64,000 nucleotides of DNA. It comes from Scatosoma sp045542595 (lineage in GTDB: Bacteria; Bacillota; Clostridia; Christensenellales; Borkfalkiaceae). Positions 34,188 to 42,386 of this stretch are shown in pieces; within the stretch, counting starts at the first letter, position 1, and each line of letters starts with the position of its first letter. Where the stretch lies: positions 1-64,000 of the forward strand of contig JAZQLI010000030.1 of NCBI GenBank assembly GCA_045542595.1, given 5' to 3'. The notes under the pieces were generated by a model that did no database searches, was not told the DNA's origin, and saw nothing but the letters and a program-made list of their open reading frames with translations. The translations under genes and the position numbers were made by a program.

Positions 34188-34216
34188 TTGCTTTTCTATG
34201 CAAAATAATATATAAT
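34188..34216 (+). promoter_or_regulatory. Aminotransferase promoter
   Basis: TTGCTT, a 17-bp spacer and TATAAT. Confidence 0.7.
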
Positions 34217-34272
34217 ATAGAAAAGTATAGAAAAGATAACGCCGCCGCACGGCGAAAAAAGGAGTGATAGGT

Positions 34273-35469
34273 ATGGTCAACGAAAAAATGTACGGGTTAG
34301 GCAGTAAACGCTCGTCAATAAGAGAGATATTCGAATATGCAAAATCGCGCGCGGCGGAAATCGGTGCGGAAAACGTATTCGATTTTTCTATCGGCAATCC
34401 GTCCGTGCCTGCGCCCGATATCGTCAATGAAACGATAGTGCGCACCGTAAACCAAATGCCGTCGGTGGCGTTGCACGGCTATACGTCCGCGCAAGGGGAT
34501 AAGGGCGTTCGCGATACCATTGCCGCTAACTACACAAAACGCTTTGGCGTTTCCCTTAGCGGCGACGATTTGTATATGACTTGCGGCGCGGCGGCTTCGC
34601 TTACCGTTACCTGTAACGCACTTTGTTGCGACGGGGACGAATTTATCGTGTTTGCGCCCTATTTTGCCGAATATAAAGTATTTGTGGAAGGGAGCGGCGC
34701 AAAGCTGGTGGTTGTTCCGTCCGACGAAAAAACAATGCTGCCCGATTTTGCAGCTTTGAAAAAAGCACTCAGCGCGCATACCAAAGGCGTTATTATCAAT
34801 TCCCCCAACAACCCTTCAGGCGTGGTCTACGGCGAAGAAACAATGGCTACGCTTGCAAACGTGCTGAAAGAAAAATCCGCGGAAATCGGCACGCCTATCT
34901 ACTTGATTTCCGACGAACCGTATCGCGAACTCGTTTACGATAAAAAGACGGTAGTGCCCTGTCCTATGACGTACTACGATAATACAATCGTTTGTTATTC
35001 CTATTCGAAATCCCTTTCGCTCCCTGGCGAGCGTATCGGCTATATCGCGGTTTGTCCTAAGGCAACGGACGCCAAGCGCGTATACGCGGCGGTGTGCGGC
35101 GCGGGTAGGGCACTCGGTTTTGTTTGCGCGCCTGCGCTTTTCCAACGCGTGGCGGCAGAATGCGACGGCAAAACGGCGGATTTGGAAGTGTATAAACGCA
35201 ACCGCGATTTGTTGTATAACGCGCTTACCGAATACGGCTTTACCTGTATTTATCCCGACGGCGCGTTCTATCTGTTTATGAAAGCGGCAGAAAAGGACGC
35301 CAAAGCGTTTTGCGCGAAAGCTAAGGCGCACGAATTGTTGTTTGTCGCCGGCGACGATTTCGGTTACGCAGGCTGGGTGCGTATCGCGTACTGCGTGAAA
35401 ACGGAACAAATCGAACGCGCGTTGCCACTCTTTAAAAAACTCGCCCAAGAATACGGATTGTGTAAGTAA
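34273..35469 (+). CDS. PLP-dependent class I/II aminotransferase
   Basis: A 398-aa fold-type I aminotransferase of the AspC-like family. It shows FSIGNPSVPAP, the NSPNNPSGVVY motif, YLISDEPYRELVY, the Schiff-base lysine in YSYSKSLSLPGERIGY, and the substrate-binding Arg near the C-terminus (GWVRIAYC). Substrate specificity (aspartate, tyrosine, alanine) is not determined. The start at 34273 has GGAG 8 bp upstream; an in-frame GTG at 34264 overlaps the SD. Confidence 0.88.
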   Translation: MVNEKMYGLGSKRSSIREIFEYAKSRAAEIGAENVFDFSIGNPSVPAPDIVNETIVRTVNQMPSVALHGYTSAQGDKGVRDTIAANYTKRFGVSLSGDDLYMTCGAAASLTVTCNALCCDGDEFIVFAPYFAEYKVFVEGSGAKLVVVPSDEKTMLPDFAALKKALSAHTKGVIINSPNNPSGVVYGEETMATLANVLKEKSAEIGTPIYLISDEPYRELVYDKKTVVPCPMTYYDNTIVCYSYSKSLSLPGERIGYIAVCPKATDAKRVYAAVCGAGRALGFVCAPALFQRVAAECDGKTADLEVYKRNRDLLYNALTEYGFTCIYPDGAFYLFMKAAEKDAKAFCAKAKAHELLFVAGDDFGYAGWVRIAYCVKTEQIERALPLFKKLAQEYGLCK

Positions 35470-35476
35470 AAAGAAG

Positions 35477-35507
35477 AACTCCCTTTGCGGTTACCGCAAA
35501 GGGAGTT
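35477..35507. terminator. Bidirectional terminator
   Basis: A 14-bp perfect stem (35477-35490 with 35494-35507) between the convergent aminotransferase and tandem-HTH genes. Confidence 0.85.
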
Positions 35508-35511
35508 GATT

Positions 35512-35952
35512 TTAATAATTGCTTCTACCGATTAAATAATCGACCGAACAACCGAAAATTTCCGCAATTTGTACTAATCTGTCGATAGCGGGAGTATTAT
35601 CGCCGCGTTGCCAGTTGTACAAAGACGATTCGGGTATGCCCGTCAACTTTTGCAAACGGTATTTCGTATAGCCAAATTTTTTACAAAGCATAGGAAAACG
35701 CTGGCTAAACGGCGGTAGGGGTGTAAACTGCTTTACGCTGTTTTCGTCGGTAAGCCCCAACAAAAAATCGGTAGTGCATTGAAAATAATCGCTCATTCTC
35801 ACAACCATATCCAAAACGGGCATTTTTTGCGCGTTTAAATAAGAATTGATTGTAGAACGGGCGCAATCAATTTCTTTTGCGAATTTTGGTACACTCAATT
35901 CGTTCTCAAAAAGCAGTTCCGCGAGCCTTTCGGCAAAGTTCGACAAATTCAT
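35512..35952 (-). CDS. Regulator with two tandem XRE helix-turn-helix domains
   Basis: A 146-aa protein made of two Cro/CI HTH domains. The first is at about 8-70 (LSVPKFAKEIDCARSTINSY...TTDFLLGLTD) and the second at about 85-145 (YTKYRLQKLTGIPESSLYNW...SVDYLIGRSN). No sensor domain follows. Each half ends with the same DxLxG motif, indicating internal duplication. A single chain with two DNA-reading heads could bind both half sites of an operator as a monomer. Target unknown. Confidence 0.8.
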   Translation of the reverse strand: MNLSNFAERLAELLFENELSVPKFAKEIDCARSTINSYLNAQKMPVLDMVVRMSDYFQCTTDFLLGLTDENSVKQFTPLPPFSQRFPMLCKKFGYTKYRLQKLTGIPESSLYNWQRGDNTPAIDRLVQIAEIFGCSVDYLIGRSNY

Positions 35953-36006
35953 ACAAACAAAGACATTCTCCTACAAAATATTATCCCCAAAATCGGCTAC
36001 AAAAAG

Positions 36007-36035
36007 TTGCTCGTCTTCGAATTTGGTGGTATAAT
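36007..36035 (+). promoter_or_regulatory. Promoter of the 55-aa protein gene
   Basis: TTGCTC, a 17-bp spacer and TATAAT with TGG extension. Confidence 0.7.
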
Positions 36036-36099
36036 AGTATATGTAGAGTCGGCGCGCGATAATACGAAAAAAAATCAAAACAAAAGGAGAACTAAAAAA

Positions 36100-36267
36100 A
36101 TGAAAAACGAAGCAACGAAGAACTTAATGACGAACGAGGATATGGAGAGCTGCTTGCAGGCTGCCATAAAAGAGCTTTTCGAGGGAAAAGTGGAGAAGTC
36201 GGAAAAGGGCGCTACGCTTTTACTTGACAACGGGCAAACGTTCCGTTTTTACGTAGAAAGTGTATAA
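36100..36267 (+). CDS. Small conserved-looking hypothetical protein
   Basis: A 55-aa soluble acidic protein (MTNEDMESCLQAAIKEL in an amphipathic helix, then a short beta region ending TFRFYVESV). AAAAGGAG precedes the ATG. It has its own promoter and terminator, so it is probably real, but I recognise no family. Confidence 0.6.
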   Translation: MKNEATKNLMTNEDMESCLQAAIKELFEGKVEKSEKGATLLLDNGQTFRFYVESV

Positions 36268-36309
36268 CGTGCGTACATACGCGTATATAAAAGTATATAA
36301 AAAAGGAAG

Positions 36310-36344
36310 AAAAGGAGAGAAACGGACGCGTTTTTCTCCTTTTT
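36310..36344 (+). terminator. Terminator of the 55-aa protein gene
   Basis: AAAAGGAGA/TCTCCTTTT-type stem with one G-T pair, ending in T. Confidence 0.75.
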
Positions 36345-36405
36345 ATCTTGAAAATAAAAATTCGTAAAAAAATAAAAAAAATTCGAAAAAAAGCTTAAAA
36401 AAAGA

Positions 36406-36434
36406 TTGACAAGCCCTTTAAAGTATGGTAAACT
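36406..36434 (+). promoter_or_regulatory. rpmG-secE-nusG promoter
   Basis: Consensus TTGACA, a 17-bp spacer and TAAACT. Confidence 0.85.
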
Positions 36435-36484
36435 AATTGCACGCACCGAGATGGGGTGTAATTTTTTTGTATGGAGTTTTCACT

Positions 36485-36649
36485 ATGGCAACGAAAACGG
36501 CAAGAGCCAAAATTACTTTTGAATGTACCGAATGCAAGCATAGAAATTACGATTCTATTAAGAACAAGAAGAACGATCCTGACAGATTAGTTCTTTCCAA
36601 ATATTGTCCTTTCTGCAAAAAGCATACGGATCACAAAGAATCCAAATAA
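36485..36649 (+). CDS. rpmG: 50S ribosomal protein bL33
   Basis: A 54-aa protein. ARAKITFECTECKHRNY and the second pair KYCPFCKKHT give the two CxxC zinc-binding pairs of the C+ form of bL33. The start at 36485 excludes 16 unsupported upstream codons. First gene before secE and nusG, the usual order. Confidence 0.96.
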   Translation: MATKTARAKITFECTECKHRNYDSIKNKKNDPDRLVLSKYCPFCKKHTDHKESK

Positions 36650-36698
36650 TTCTAAATTAAGAAACGCGCGTGAACAACGGGCGTGTTAGAGGTACGCG

Positions 36699-36920
36699 AT
36701 GGCAAACGCAACGAAAACAAAAAACAAGAAACCCAACTGGTTTCGTCGCGTAGGCGCTAAGTTCAAGGAAACCTTCTCCGAATTAAAGAGAGTTACTTGG
36801 CCTACGTTTACTACCGTATTAAAGACGACGGGCGTGGTGCTCGTAATCGTTATGGCTTTTCTTGCGGTGGTAACGGGTGTCGACGCATTACTCGGCTGGT
36901 TGCTGGGTTTAATTTCGTAA
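36699..36920 (+). CDS. secE: Preprotein translocase subunit SecE
   Basis: A 73-aa protein with a basic N-terminus, the amphipathic helix KETFSELKRVTWPT, and one TM helix at about 45-68. It stabilises SecY in the translocon. It lies between rpmG and nusG, as in most bacteria. Confidence 0.96.
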   Translation: MANATKTKNKKPNWFRRVGAKFKETFSELKRVTWPTFTTVLKTTGVVLVIVMAFLAVVTGVDALLGWLLGLIS

Positions 36921-36936
36921 TCGGGAGGGAAGAAAT

Positions 36937-37500
36937 ATGCCGATGAACGAAGAACCCAAGTGGTATATTCTTCATACCTATTCTGGGTATGAGGCAATGG
37001 TAAAAGACAGCCTTGAAAAGCTTATAGAAAACAATAATTTGGGCGATTACATCGTAGATTTAAAAATCCCGATGGAACAAGTCATTGAAGAAAAGAACGG
37101 CAAGCGCAAAGTGGTAGAAAGAAAGCTTTTGCCCTGCTACGTATTTATCAAGATGATTTACACCAACCAAATTTGGTATTACGTTACCAGTACGCGTGGC
37201 GTAACGGGTTTTTGCGGTCCGCAAGGCCGTCCTATCCCTATGAAGGAAGAAGAAATCCGTAAAATGCGTTTGGAAGAACCTGTATTCTCGGGTGAAGAAT
37301 TCGCCGTGGGCGATACCGTTTCGGTGGAAGACGGACCGTTGAAGGGCTTCTTGGGTACGATTAAGGAAATTAACGTAACCGCGCAAAAAGCGAAAATTAC
37401 CACCAGTATGTTCGGGAGAAATACCGAAGTGGAAGTGGAATACGTTCAAATTAAGAAAGTAGACGCAACCCTTCCCGAACCCTCCGCCGAAGAAGAGTAA
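36937..37500 (+). CDS. nusG: Transcription termination/antitermination factor NusG
   Basis: A 187-aa protein with the NGN domain (WYILHTYSGYEAMVKDSLE, then LLPCYVFIKM and RGVTGFCG) and a C-terminal KOW domain (GDTVSVEDGPLKGFLGTI). It links RNA polymerase with Rho or ribosomes. SD GGGAGG precedes the ATG at 36937. Confidence 0.97.
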   Translation: MPMNEEPKWYILHTYSGYEAMVKDSLEKLIENNNLGDYIVDLKIPMEQVIEEKNGKRKVVERKLLPCYVFIKMIYTNQIWYYVTSTRGVTGFCGPQGRPIPMKEEEIRKMRLEEPVFSGEEFAVGDTVSVEDGPLKGFLGTIKEINVTAQKAKITTSMFGRNTEVEVEYVQIKKVDATLPEPSAEEE

Positions 37501-37583
37501 GCGGATTAACCTTAGGTAAAAAGTGGGAGAAGTATCAAATCTTTTAAGGTACTTTGTCAAAACCACAATAGGAGAAAATATTT

Positions 37584-38009
37584 ATGGCTAAGAAAATTAC
37601 AGCAGTCGTAAAATTGCAACTTCCCGCAGGTAAAGCAACGCCGGCCCCTCCCGTAGGTTCTACGCTCGGCCCGTTCGGTATTAACTTGCCCGGCTTTACG
37701 AAGGAATTCAATGCAAAAACGGCAGACAAACCCGGTCTCATTATCCCCGTGGTTGTAACGATTTATCAAGATCGTTCGTTCACGTTCATTTTGAAGACGC
37801 CCCCCGCACCCGTTCTTATCAAGAAAGCTCTTGGTTTGGATACGGCAAGCGCGAAACCCAACAGCGTTAAGGTTGGTAAATTGACGAAAGCGCAAGTAGA
37901 AGAAATTGCGAAGACGAAAATGCCCGACTTGAACTGCACTACCTTGGAAAGCGCTATGAGTATGATCGCAGGTACTGCCCGCAGTATGGGCGTAACCGTC
38001 GAAGAGTAA
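37584..38009 (+). CDS. rplK: 50S ribosomal protein uL11
   Basis: A 141-aa protein. KLQLPAGKATPAPPVGSTLG at the N-terminus and the C-terminal rRNA-binding block (MPDLNCTTLESAMSMIAGTA) are standard. Part of the GTPase-associated centre. The gene follows nusG by 83 bp. Confidence 0.98.
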   Translation: MAKKITAVVKLQLPAGKATPAPPVGSTLGPFGINLPGFTKEFNAKTADKPGLIIPVVVTIYQDRSFTFILKTPPAPVLIKKALGLDTASAKPNSVKVGKLTKAQVEEIAKTKMPDLNCTTLESAMSMIAGTARSMGVTVEE

Positions 38010-38026
38010 TAAGGAGGCGGTAGACA

Positions 38027-38713
38027 ATGAAACACGGAAAGAAATATAATGAAAGCTTAAAAGCATTCGATTTAACGAAGCAATACGAAGCGGCAGAAGC
38101 AGTTTCCATTTTGCTTGAAACGGCAAAAGCGAACTTCGACGAAACGGTAGAAATGCACGTTCGTCTTGGCGTTGACCCCCGTCAAGCTGACCAACAAGTT
38201 CGTGGCGTACTCGTTCTTCCTAACGGTACGGGTAAAACCAAGAGAGTTTTGGTTATCGCAAAAGGTGCGAAAGCGGACGCAGCGGCAGCAGCTGGTGCAG
38301 ATTTCGTTGGCGCAGAAGAAATGATTGCGAAAATTCAAAACGACAACTGGTTCGATTTCGACGTAATCATCACCACGCCCGATATGATGGGTATGGTTGG
38401 TAGAATCGGTCGTGTACTCGGTCCGAAAGGCTTGATGCCTAACCCTAAGTCCGGTACGGTTACGATGGACGTAGAAAAGGCAATTAAAGAAGTGAAAGCT
38501 GGTAAAGTGGAATACAGACTTGACAAAACGGCTATTATCCACTGCCCTATCGGCAAGAAGAGCTTCGGCAAAGAAAAGCTTGTGGAAAACTTCACCGCGC
38601 TTATGGACGCTATTATCAAGGCGAAACCTGCAGCGGCGAAAGGTCAATACGTAAAGAGCGTTGTAATCGCTTCCACGATGGGCCCTGGTGTAAAAGTTGT
38701 AGCTAAAGCATAA
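38027..38713 (+). CDS. rplA: 50S ribosomal protein uL1
   Basis: A 228-aa L1-stalk protein. Family blocks: VEMHVRLGVDPRQADQQVRG, LGPKGLMPNPKSGTVT and YVKSVVIASTMGPGVKV. AAGGAGG precedes the ATG. L1 usually represses its own L11-L1 mRNA. Confidence 0.98.
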   Translation: MKHGKKYNESLKAFDLTKQYEAAEAVSILLETAKANFDETVEMHVRLGVDPRQADQQVRGVLVLPNGTGKTKRVLVIAKGAKADAAAAAGADFVGAEEMIAKIQNDNWFDFDVIITTPDMMGMVGRIGRVLGPKGLMPNPKSGTVTMDVEKAIKEVKAGKVEYRLDKTAIIHCPIGKKSFGKEKLVENFTALMDAIIKAKPAAAKGQYVKSVVIASTMGPGVKVVAKA

Positions 38714-38729
38714 CTTTTGAAAAAATTTT

Positions 38730-38767
38730 CGTCAAAGGCAGTGAAAAAAGCTTGACTGCCTTTGACG
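38730..38767 (+). terminator. Hairpin after rplA overlapping the next promoter
   Basis: A 13-bp stem (38730-38742 with 38755-38767) without a T tract. Its right arm contains part of the rplJ promoter -35. Confidence 0.5.
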
Positions 38768-38780
38768 GAGATGATATAAT
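38752..38780 (+). promoter_or_regulatory. rplJL promoter
   Basis: TTGACT, a 17-bp spacer and TATAAT. Confidence 0.8.
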
Positions 38781-38785
38781 AAGAC

Positions 38786-38908
38786 AGTAAAAAATAAATC
38801 GCCGTAGAAAACGAGTACCGAAAGGTTTGATGGTTAACGCTCGTCGAGGTTGAGGGAAATACGAAAAAAGTAGTATCCTTATGCCGTGCGGCGTAAGGTG
38901 TTTTTTTA
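38786..38908 (+). promoter_or_regulatory. Ribosomal protein L10 leader with attenuator
   Basis: The leader contains the L10-binding core (CCGTAGA, GTACCGAAAGG, TTAACGCTCGTCGAGGTTG) and ends in the hairpin CCTTATGCC/GGCGTAAGG (38877-38898), followed by TG and seven T. Excess L10-L12 complex would favour termination before rplJ, the known Firmicutes arrangement. Confidence 0.85.
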
Positions 38909-38940
38909 TCGACAGGCGGCAACGCTTAAAGGAGGTAAAT

Positions 38941-39444
38941 ATGTCGGCAAATATTGAAGCAAAAAAAGTAATCGTAGAAGAAATCAAATCGAAAATCGAA
39001 GCGAGCAAGTCTATCGTCCTTGCAGACTATAACAAGCTTACCGTTTTGGAAGTTACCGATTTGAGAAACAAATTCCGCGCGGCGAACTGCGAATACAAGG
39101 TATACAAAAATACTTTGGTAAGAAAAGCGTTCAACGAACTGGGCATCACCGATTTTGACAACGACCTTAACGGTACGACGGCAACGGTGTTCTGTGCAGA
39201 CGAAACCAGCGGTGCAGCGGTTTTCGCAAAGGAAACCAAGGCAAACCCCGCACTTGTGGACAAAATTGTTCCGAAATGTGCATACGTGGAAAAGAAATAC
39301 TTGGATAAGAACGGCGTAAAAGAACTTTCCGCAATTCCTTCCAAAGAAATTCTTATCGCGAAGATGCTTGGCTGCTTGCAATCGTCTATCTCCAAATTCG
39401 TTTATGTTTTGGACAGCATTGCAAAGGCAAAAGAAAGCAACTAA
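38941..39444 (+). CDS. rplJ: 50S ribosomal protein uL10
   Basis: A 167-aa protein forming the base of the L12 stalk. It shows KIEASKSIVLADYNKLTV, FRAANCEYKVYKNTLVRKA and the C-terminal L12-binding helix. The start at 38941 has AAAGGAGG; longer frames run into the attenuator. Regulated by the leader upstream. Confidence 0.97.
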   Translation: MSANIEAKKVIVEEIKSKIEASKSIVLADYNKLTVLEVTDLRNKFRAANCEYKVYKNTLVRKAFNELGITDFDNDLNGTTATVFCADETSGAAVFAKETKANPALVDKIVPKCAYVEKKYLDKNGVKELSAIPSKEILIAKMLGCLQSSISKFVYVLDSIAKAKESN

Positions 39445-39504
39445 TTTTTATTAAAAACAAACATTCAAATCATTCATTAAAATTAAAAAGGAGAAAAAAT
39501 TACT

Positions 39505-39879
39505 ATGGACGTACAAAAACTTATTGAAGAAGTAAAATCTATGACCGTTCTTGAATTGAACGAACTCGTAAAAGCATTGGAAGCTGAATTCGGCGTAAGC
39601 GCAGCAGCTCCCGTAGCAGCAGCAGGCGCAGCAGCAGGTGCGGCAGAGGCAGCTCCCGCAGCGGAAGAAAAGACGGAATTCGACGTTGTGCTTAAAGACA
39701 TCGGTCCCAACAAAATCGCGATTATCAAAGTTGTTCGTGAAGCTACTGGTCTTGGCCTTGCTGACGCGAAGAAAGCAGTTGAATCTATGGGCGTTATCAA
39801 AGAAAACGCTCCCAAAGCAGACGCAGAAGCTTTGGTTGCAAAACTTAAGGAAAACGGCGCTACCGCTGAACTTAAATAA
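39505..39879 (+). CDS. rplL: 50S ribosomal protein bL12
   Basis: A 124-aa L7/L12 with the N-terminal dimerisation helix, an Ala-rich hinge (about 33-53) and the C-terminal factor-binding domain (EFDVVLKDIG, GLGLADAKKAVE). SD AAGGAGAAA. A strong terminator follows, so rpoBC is not in this operon. Confidence 0.98.
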   Translation: MDVQKLIEEVKSMTVLELNELVKALEAEFGVSAAAPVAAAGAAAGAAEAAPAAEEKTEFDVVLKDIGPNKIAIIKVVREATGLGLADAKKAVESMGVIKENAPKADAEALVAKLKENGATAELK

Positions 39880-39897
39880 GTTTTACAAAAAAACCCA

Positions 39898-39926
39898 AAG
39901 ACGGTTGGTTATCCAGCCGTCTTTTT
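39898..39926 (+). terminator. rplL terminator
   Basis: AAAGACGGTTGG/CCAGCCGTCTTT stem with TTAT loop and T run. Confidence 0.92.
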
Positions 39927-39979
39927 TCGTGCGTTTTGTGTAAAACAGATAAAAAATGGTAAAAATATCCCAAAAGCGC

Positions 39980-40008
39980 TTGACGGAATGATAAATAAAA
40001 GTTAAAAT
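39980..40008 (+). promoter_or_regulatory. Promoter of the cyclophilin-like lipoprotein gene
   Basis: TTGACG, a 17-bp spacer and TAAAAT. Confidence 0.75.
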
Positions 40009-40038
40009 AGTATATGCTAACAAATAAGGAGAAACCTT

Positions 40039-40929
40039 ATGTCTAAAAAAATCATAAAAAAAGCAATATCCCTTTCCTTGGCAACGCTTGCTTGCGCGGC
40101 GTCCGTGGCTACCTTTACGGGTTGCGAATCCGCCCGTCCCGAAGTGAAGATGGAACTCTCCTTTAACGGGGAAACGTACGAAGTACAATACGTTTTATAT
40201 AGAAAACTTGCGCCGTCCACGGTAGAACATTTCCTTTCGCTTGTGGAAAAGGGCTATTATGACGGACTTTGCATTCACGATTACGACAATACGGCAAGCC
40301 GTATGTATACGGGTGCGTACACGTACGATACGTCGGCGACGGACAACGTAAACGGACTCGTTTATAAAAAATATTACGATATCGTAAAGGAGTATAACGA
40401 TTTTCCTACTACCGTTTGGAAGGGCAAGAAAGGGGAAGAAGGCGCTGAAGCACTCTATACGCTTTACGGTGAATTTTCCGCCAACCATTTCGGTGTAAAG
40501 AACGGCAGCTTGTTGCAAGAAACGTTTGGATCTTTGACGATGTATTACACGGACAAGGGCGACGTGAACGCACAACGCGTAGACGTAAACCCCATCAACA
40601 CCAACGATTGGTTGAAATACGATTATCAATATAACAGCGCTACGTCGCAGTTCTTTATCTCGTTCAAAACTACGTCCAATTCTAACAGTGCGTATTGTAC
40701 GTTCGCTACGCCTACGGATGAAGGGAAAGACGAATTAGAAGATTTAATGGAAGACGTCGAAGATTATATCGAAGAGCATTGCAACAACGACGTGGACGAA
40801 TTTGTAAACGACGTAACGTTGGATATCAACCGCGACGATAAGTTCGCGGCGAATGAAGAACATACGGCAACGTATAACCTGCCGAAAGCACCTATCGTTA
40901 TTACTTCGTTAAAGGTTACGAAATACTAA
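40039..40929 (+). CDS. Cyclophilin-like lipoprotein with large insertions
   Basis: A 296-aa lipoprotein (signal to about residue 28, Cys in FTGCES). The body resembles a cyclophilin PPIase: YRKLAPSTVEHFLSLVEKGYYDGLCIHDY matches the family N-terminal block with the Phe-His-Arg region altered, and NSATSQFFISF matches the SSQFFI strand. Between them is an inserted acidic/aromatic segment of about 100 residues. The catalytic Arg is not evident, so it may be a chaperone or an extracellular foldase with changed activity. No partner genes. Confidence 0.7.
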   Translation: MSKKIIKKAISLSLATLACAASVATFTGCESARPEVKMELSFNGETYEVQYVLYRKLAPSTVEHFLSLVEKGYYDGLCIHDYDNTASRMYTGAYTYDTSATDNVNGLVYKKYYDIVKEYNDFPTTVWKGKKGEEGAEALYTLYGEFSANHFGVKNGSLLQETFGSLTMYYTDKGDVNAQRVDVNPINTNDWLKYDYQYNSATSQFFISFKTTSNSNSAYCTFATPTDEGKDELEDLMEDVEDYIEEHCNNDVDEFVNDVTLDINRDDKFAANEEHTATYNLPKAPIVITSLKVTKY

Positions 40930-40935
40930 AAATAG

Positions 40936-40970
40936 AAACCGCTTGAACAGTGAAGTTCAAGCGGTTTTTT
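40936..40970. terminator. Bidirectional terminator
   Basis: AAACCGCTTGAAC/GTTCAAGCGGTTT stem followed by T, between convergent genes. Confidence 0.88.
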
Positions 40971-40977
40971 AAAAAGT

Positions 40978-41208
40978 TTAGTTTGCGGCAAGCCACGCTT
41001 TGGCTTTTTCAGCGCCCATACGCGTAATATCTTCTTTTTTGTATTTGCTGTTTGCGCCGCCGTTGGTATAAAGGAAATAGTTACCCGTTTCCGTTTGATA
41101 TAAGCTTTCTTCATATCCTTCGGGGTTACCGTATTCCCCAAACGTTACTTTTTTAACGAGCGTAGCCGTAGCCGTGTCGTATACTTTTTTACAAATGATT
41201 TTTTGCAT
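40978..41208 (-). CDS. Small conserved hypothetical protein
   Basis: A 76-aa protein. The pattern KKVYDTATATLV, ESLYQTETGNYFLYTNGG, and a C-terminal helix (EKAKAWLAAN) matches a small protein type often seen in Firmicutes chromosomes and mobile elements, of unknown role. SD AAAGGAGCAAAAAAA; own strong promoter. Confidence 0.65.
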   Translation of the reverse strand: MQKIICKKVYDTATATLVKKVTFGEYGNPEGYEESLYQTETGNYFLYTNGGANSKYKKEDITRMGAEKAKAWLAAN

Positions 41209-41244
41209 AATTTTTTTGCTCCTTTATTGATATTATATACTATT

Positions 41245-41273
41245 ATTGTATACAAAGCGTACTTTTTTGTCAA
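41245..41273 (-). promoter_or_regulatory. Promoter of the 76-aa protein gene
   Basis: Consensus TTGACA, a 17-bp spacer and TACAAT on the minus strand. Confidence 0.75.
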
Positions 41274-41381
41274 GCATAGAAAGGGGCGTTTTTTTATACA
41301 AATTATGGAATTTTGACGTATTTCAAAGTTTTTTCGCTTTTCATACGTAGACTTTTTAGGAAGGAACCAATTTTTACACTT

Positions 41382-42296
41382 TTACGCCGTTACAATATCG
41401 CAAATTTTTCCGTTTTCTACCTTTACGCTAAAATATGCCACTTGAAACAGTCGTTCTTGTTTTTTGCGGATAAGTCCGCAAACGTACGGGTTGTTCGTTA
41501 AGGTAACGTCGATAAAGTCCCCCAAAAAAGCGCGCAAATCTTCCGCTTTTGGTTGCAATTCGTTCGATAAAAAGTGAGTATACTCCGCGTCGATAAGCAC
41601 GCTTTCAAAAAAGGCGTAAGCAAGTAACTCGTCGCGGATTTTTTCCTGCTCCGTCTCGCCGTTTTGCGTCCGAGTTTGCTTTAACGTAAAACGTTCGCGC
41701 GTGCAACCGTTTTGTAAATCGTATACGCTTTCCGCCGTTCGTCCCAGCCTGTCGCATAAGGGAATTTCCAAATACAGCTTTTCGTCTTCCACTTTACAAA
41801 CGCGCATACTTTCCATAAGCAAGCGCTCGGCTTTTTTGTTAAAGATAGCCACTTGCGTTGCCGTTTTTAAAAGGAATACGCCGCCGATAAACGTTATCTC
41901 GCAATCGGCAAACGTAGGGGGCAGGGTTGCGATAAACAACCCTTCGTCCGATTGCAAGGATAAATGCAATTCCCCTTGAAAAAACAGAGTTGCCACACCG
42001 CCGTCCGTCTTTACTTGGGAAACGGGGCGAAGAGTATTATCCAAAGGCGCAAACGAATGTGCGTATAACGCAATGCCGTCCTTTACAAGATATACGTCTA
42101 CCCCGTCAGGCGGCGTAAAACGGATATCTTCGGTAAGAAAAAAGCCGATAGGCTGTGCGTTTTCGGGGATAAACCGAATAAACAATCGGTCAGTTAATAC
42201 AACTTCGGCAAAACGTTCAAAGTTATCGCAAATGCCGAAATAGGCGTCGTTGACAGTCAAAATACAAGGTCTGGAAGACAAAAAATACATTTTCAT
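41382..42296 (-). CDS. Hypothetical protein, predicted beta-rich
   Basis: A 304-aa soluble protein without signal peptide or TM helix. Alternating beta-type segments dominate the first 200 residues; the last 90 are helical with a SnoaL/NTF2-like feel (ELLAYAFFESVLIDAEYTHF, FIDVTLTNN). I recognise no family. No SD is seen, and a TACAAT lies 5 bp before the ATG, so it may also be leaderless. Divergent from the RsfA-like regulator. Confidence 0.6.
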   Translation of the reverse strand: MKMYFLSSRPCILTVNDAYFGICDNFERFAEVVLTDRLFIRFIPENAQPIGFFLTEDIRFTPPDGVDVYLVKDGIALYAHSFAPLDNTLRPVSQVKTDGGVATLFFQGELHLSLQSDEGLFIATLPPTFADCEITFIGGVFLLKTATQVAIFNKKAERLLMESMRVCKVEDEKLYLEIPLCDRLGRTAESVYDLQNGCTRERFTLKQTRTQNGETEQEKIRDELLAYAFFESVLIDAEYTHFLSNELQPKAEDLRAFLGDFIDVTLTNNPYVCGLIRKKQERLFQVAYFSVKVENGKICDIVTA

Positions 42297-42386
42297 ACTT
42301 TATTGTATTCTTTTCAAAAAAATAAATGTATAAAAGGGAAAAAATGCGGAAATAATTTGTACGAAGTTCAATAAAAGGAGAAAATT

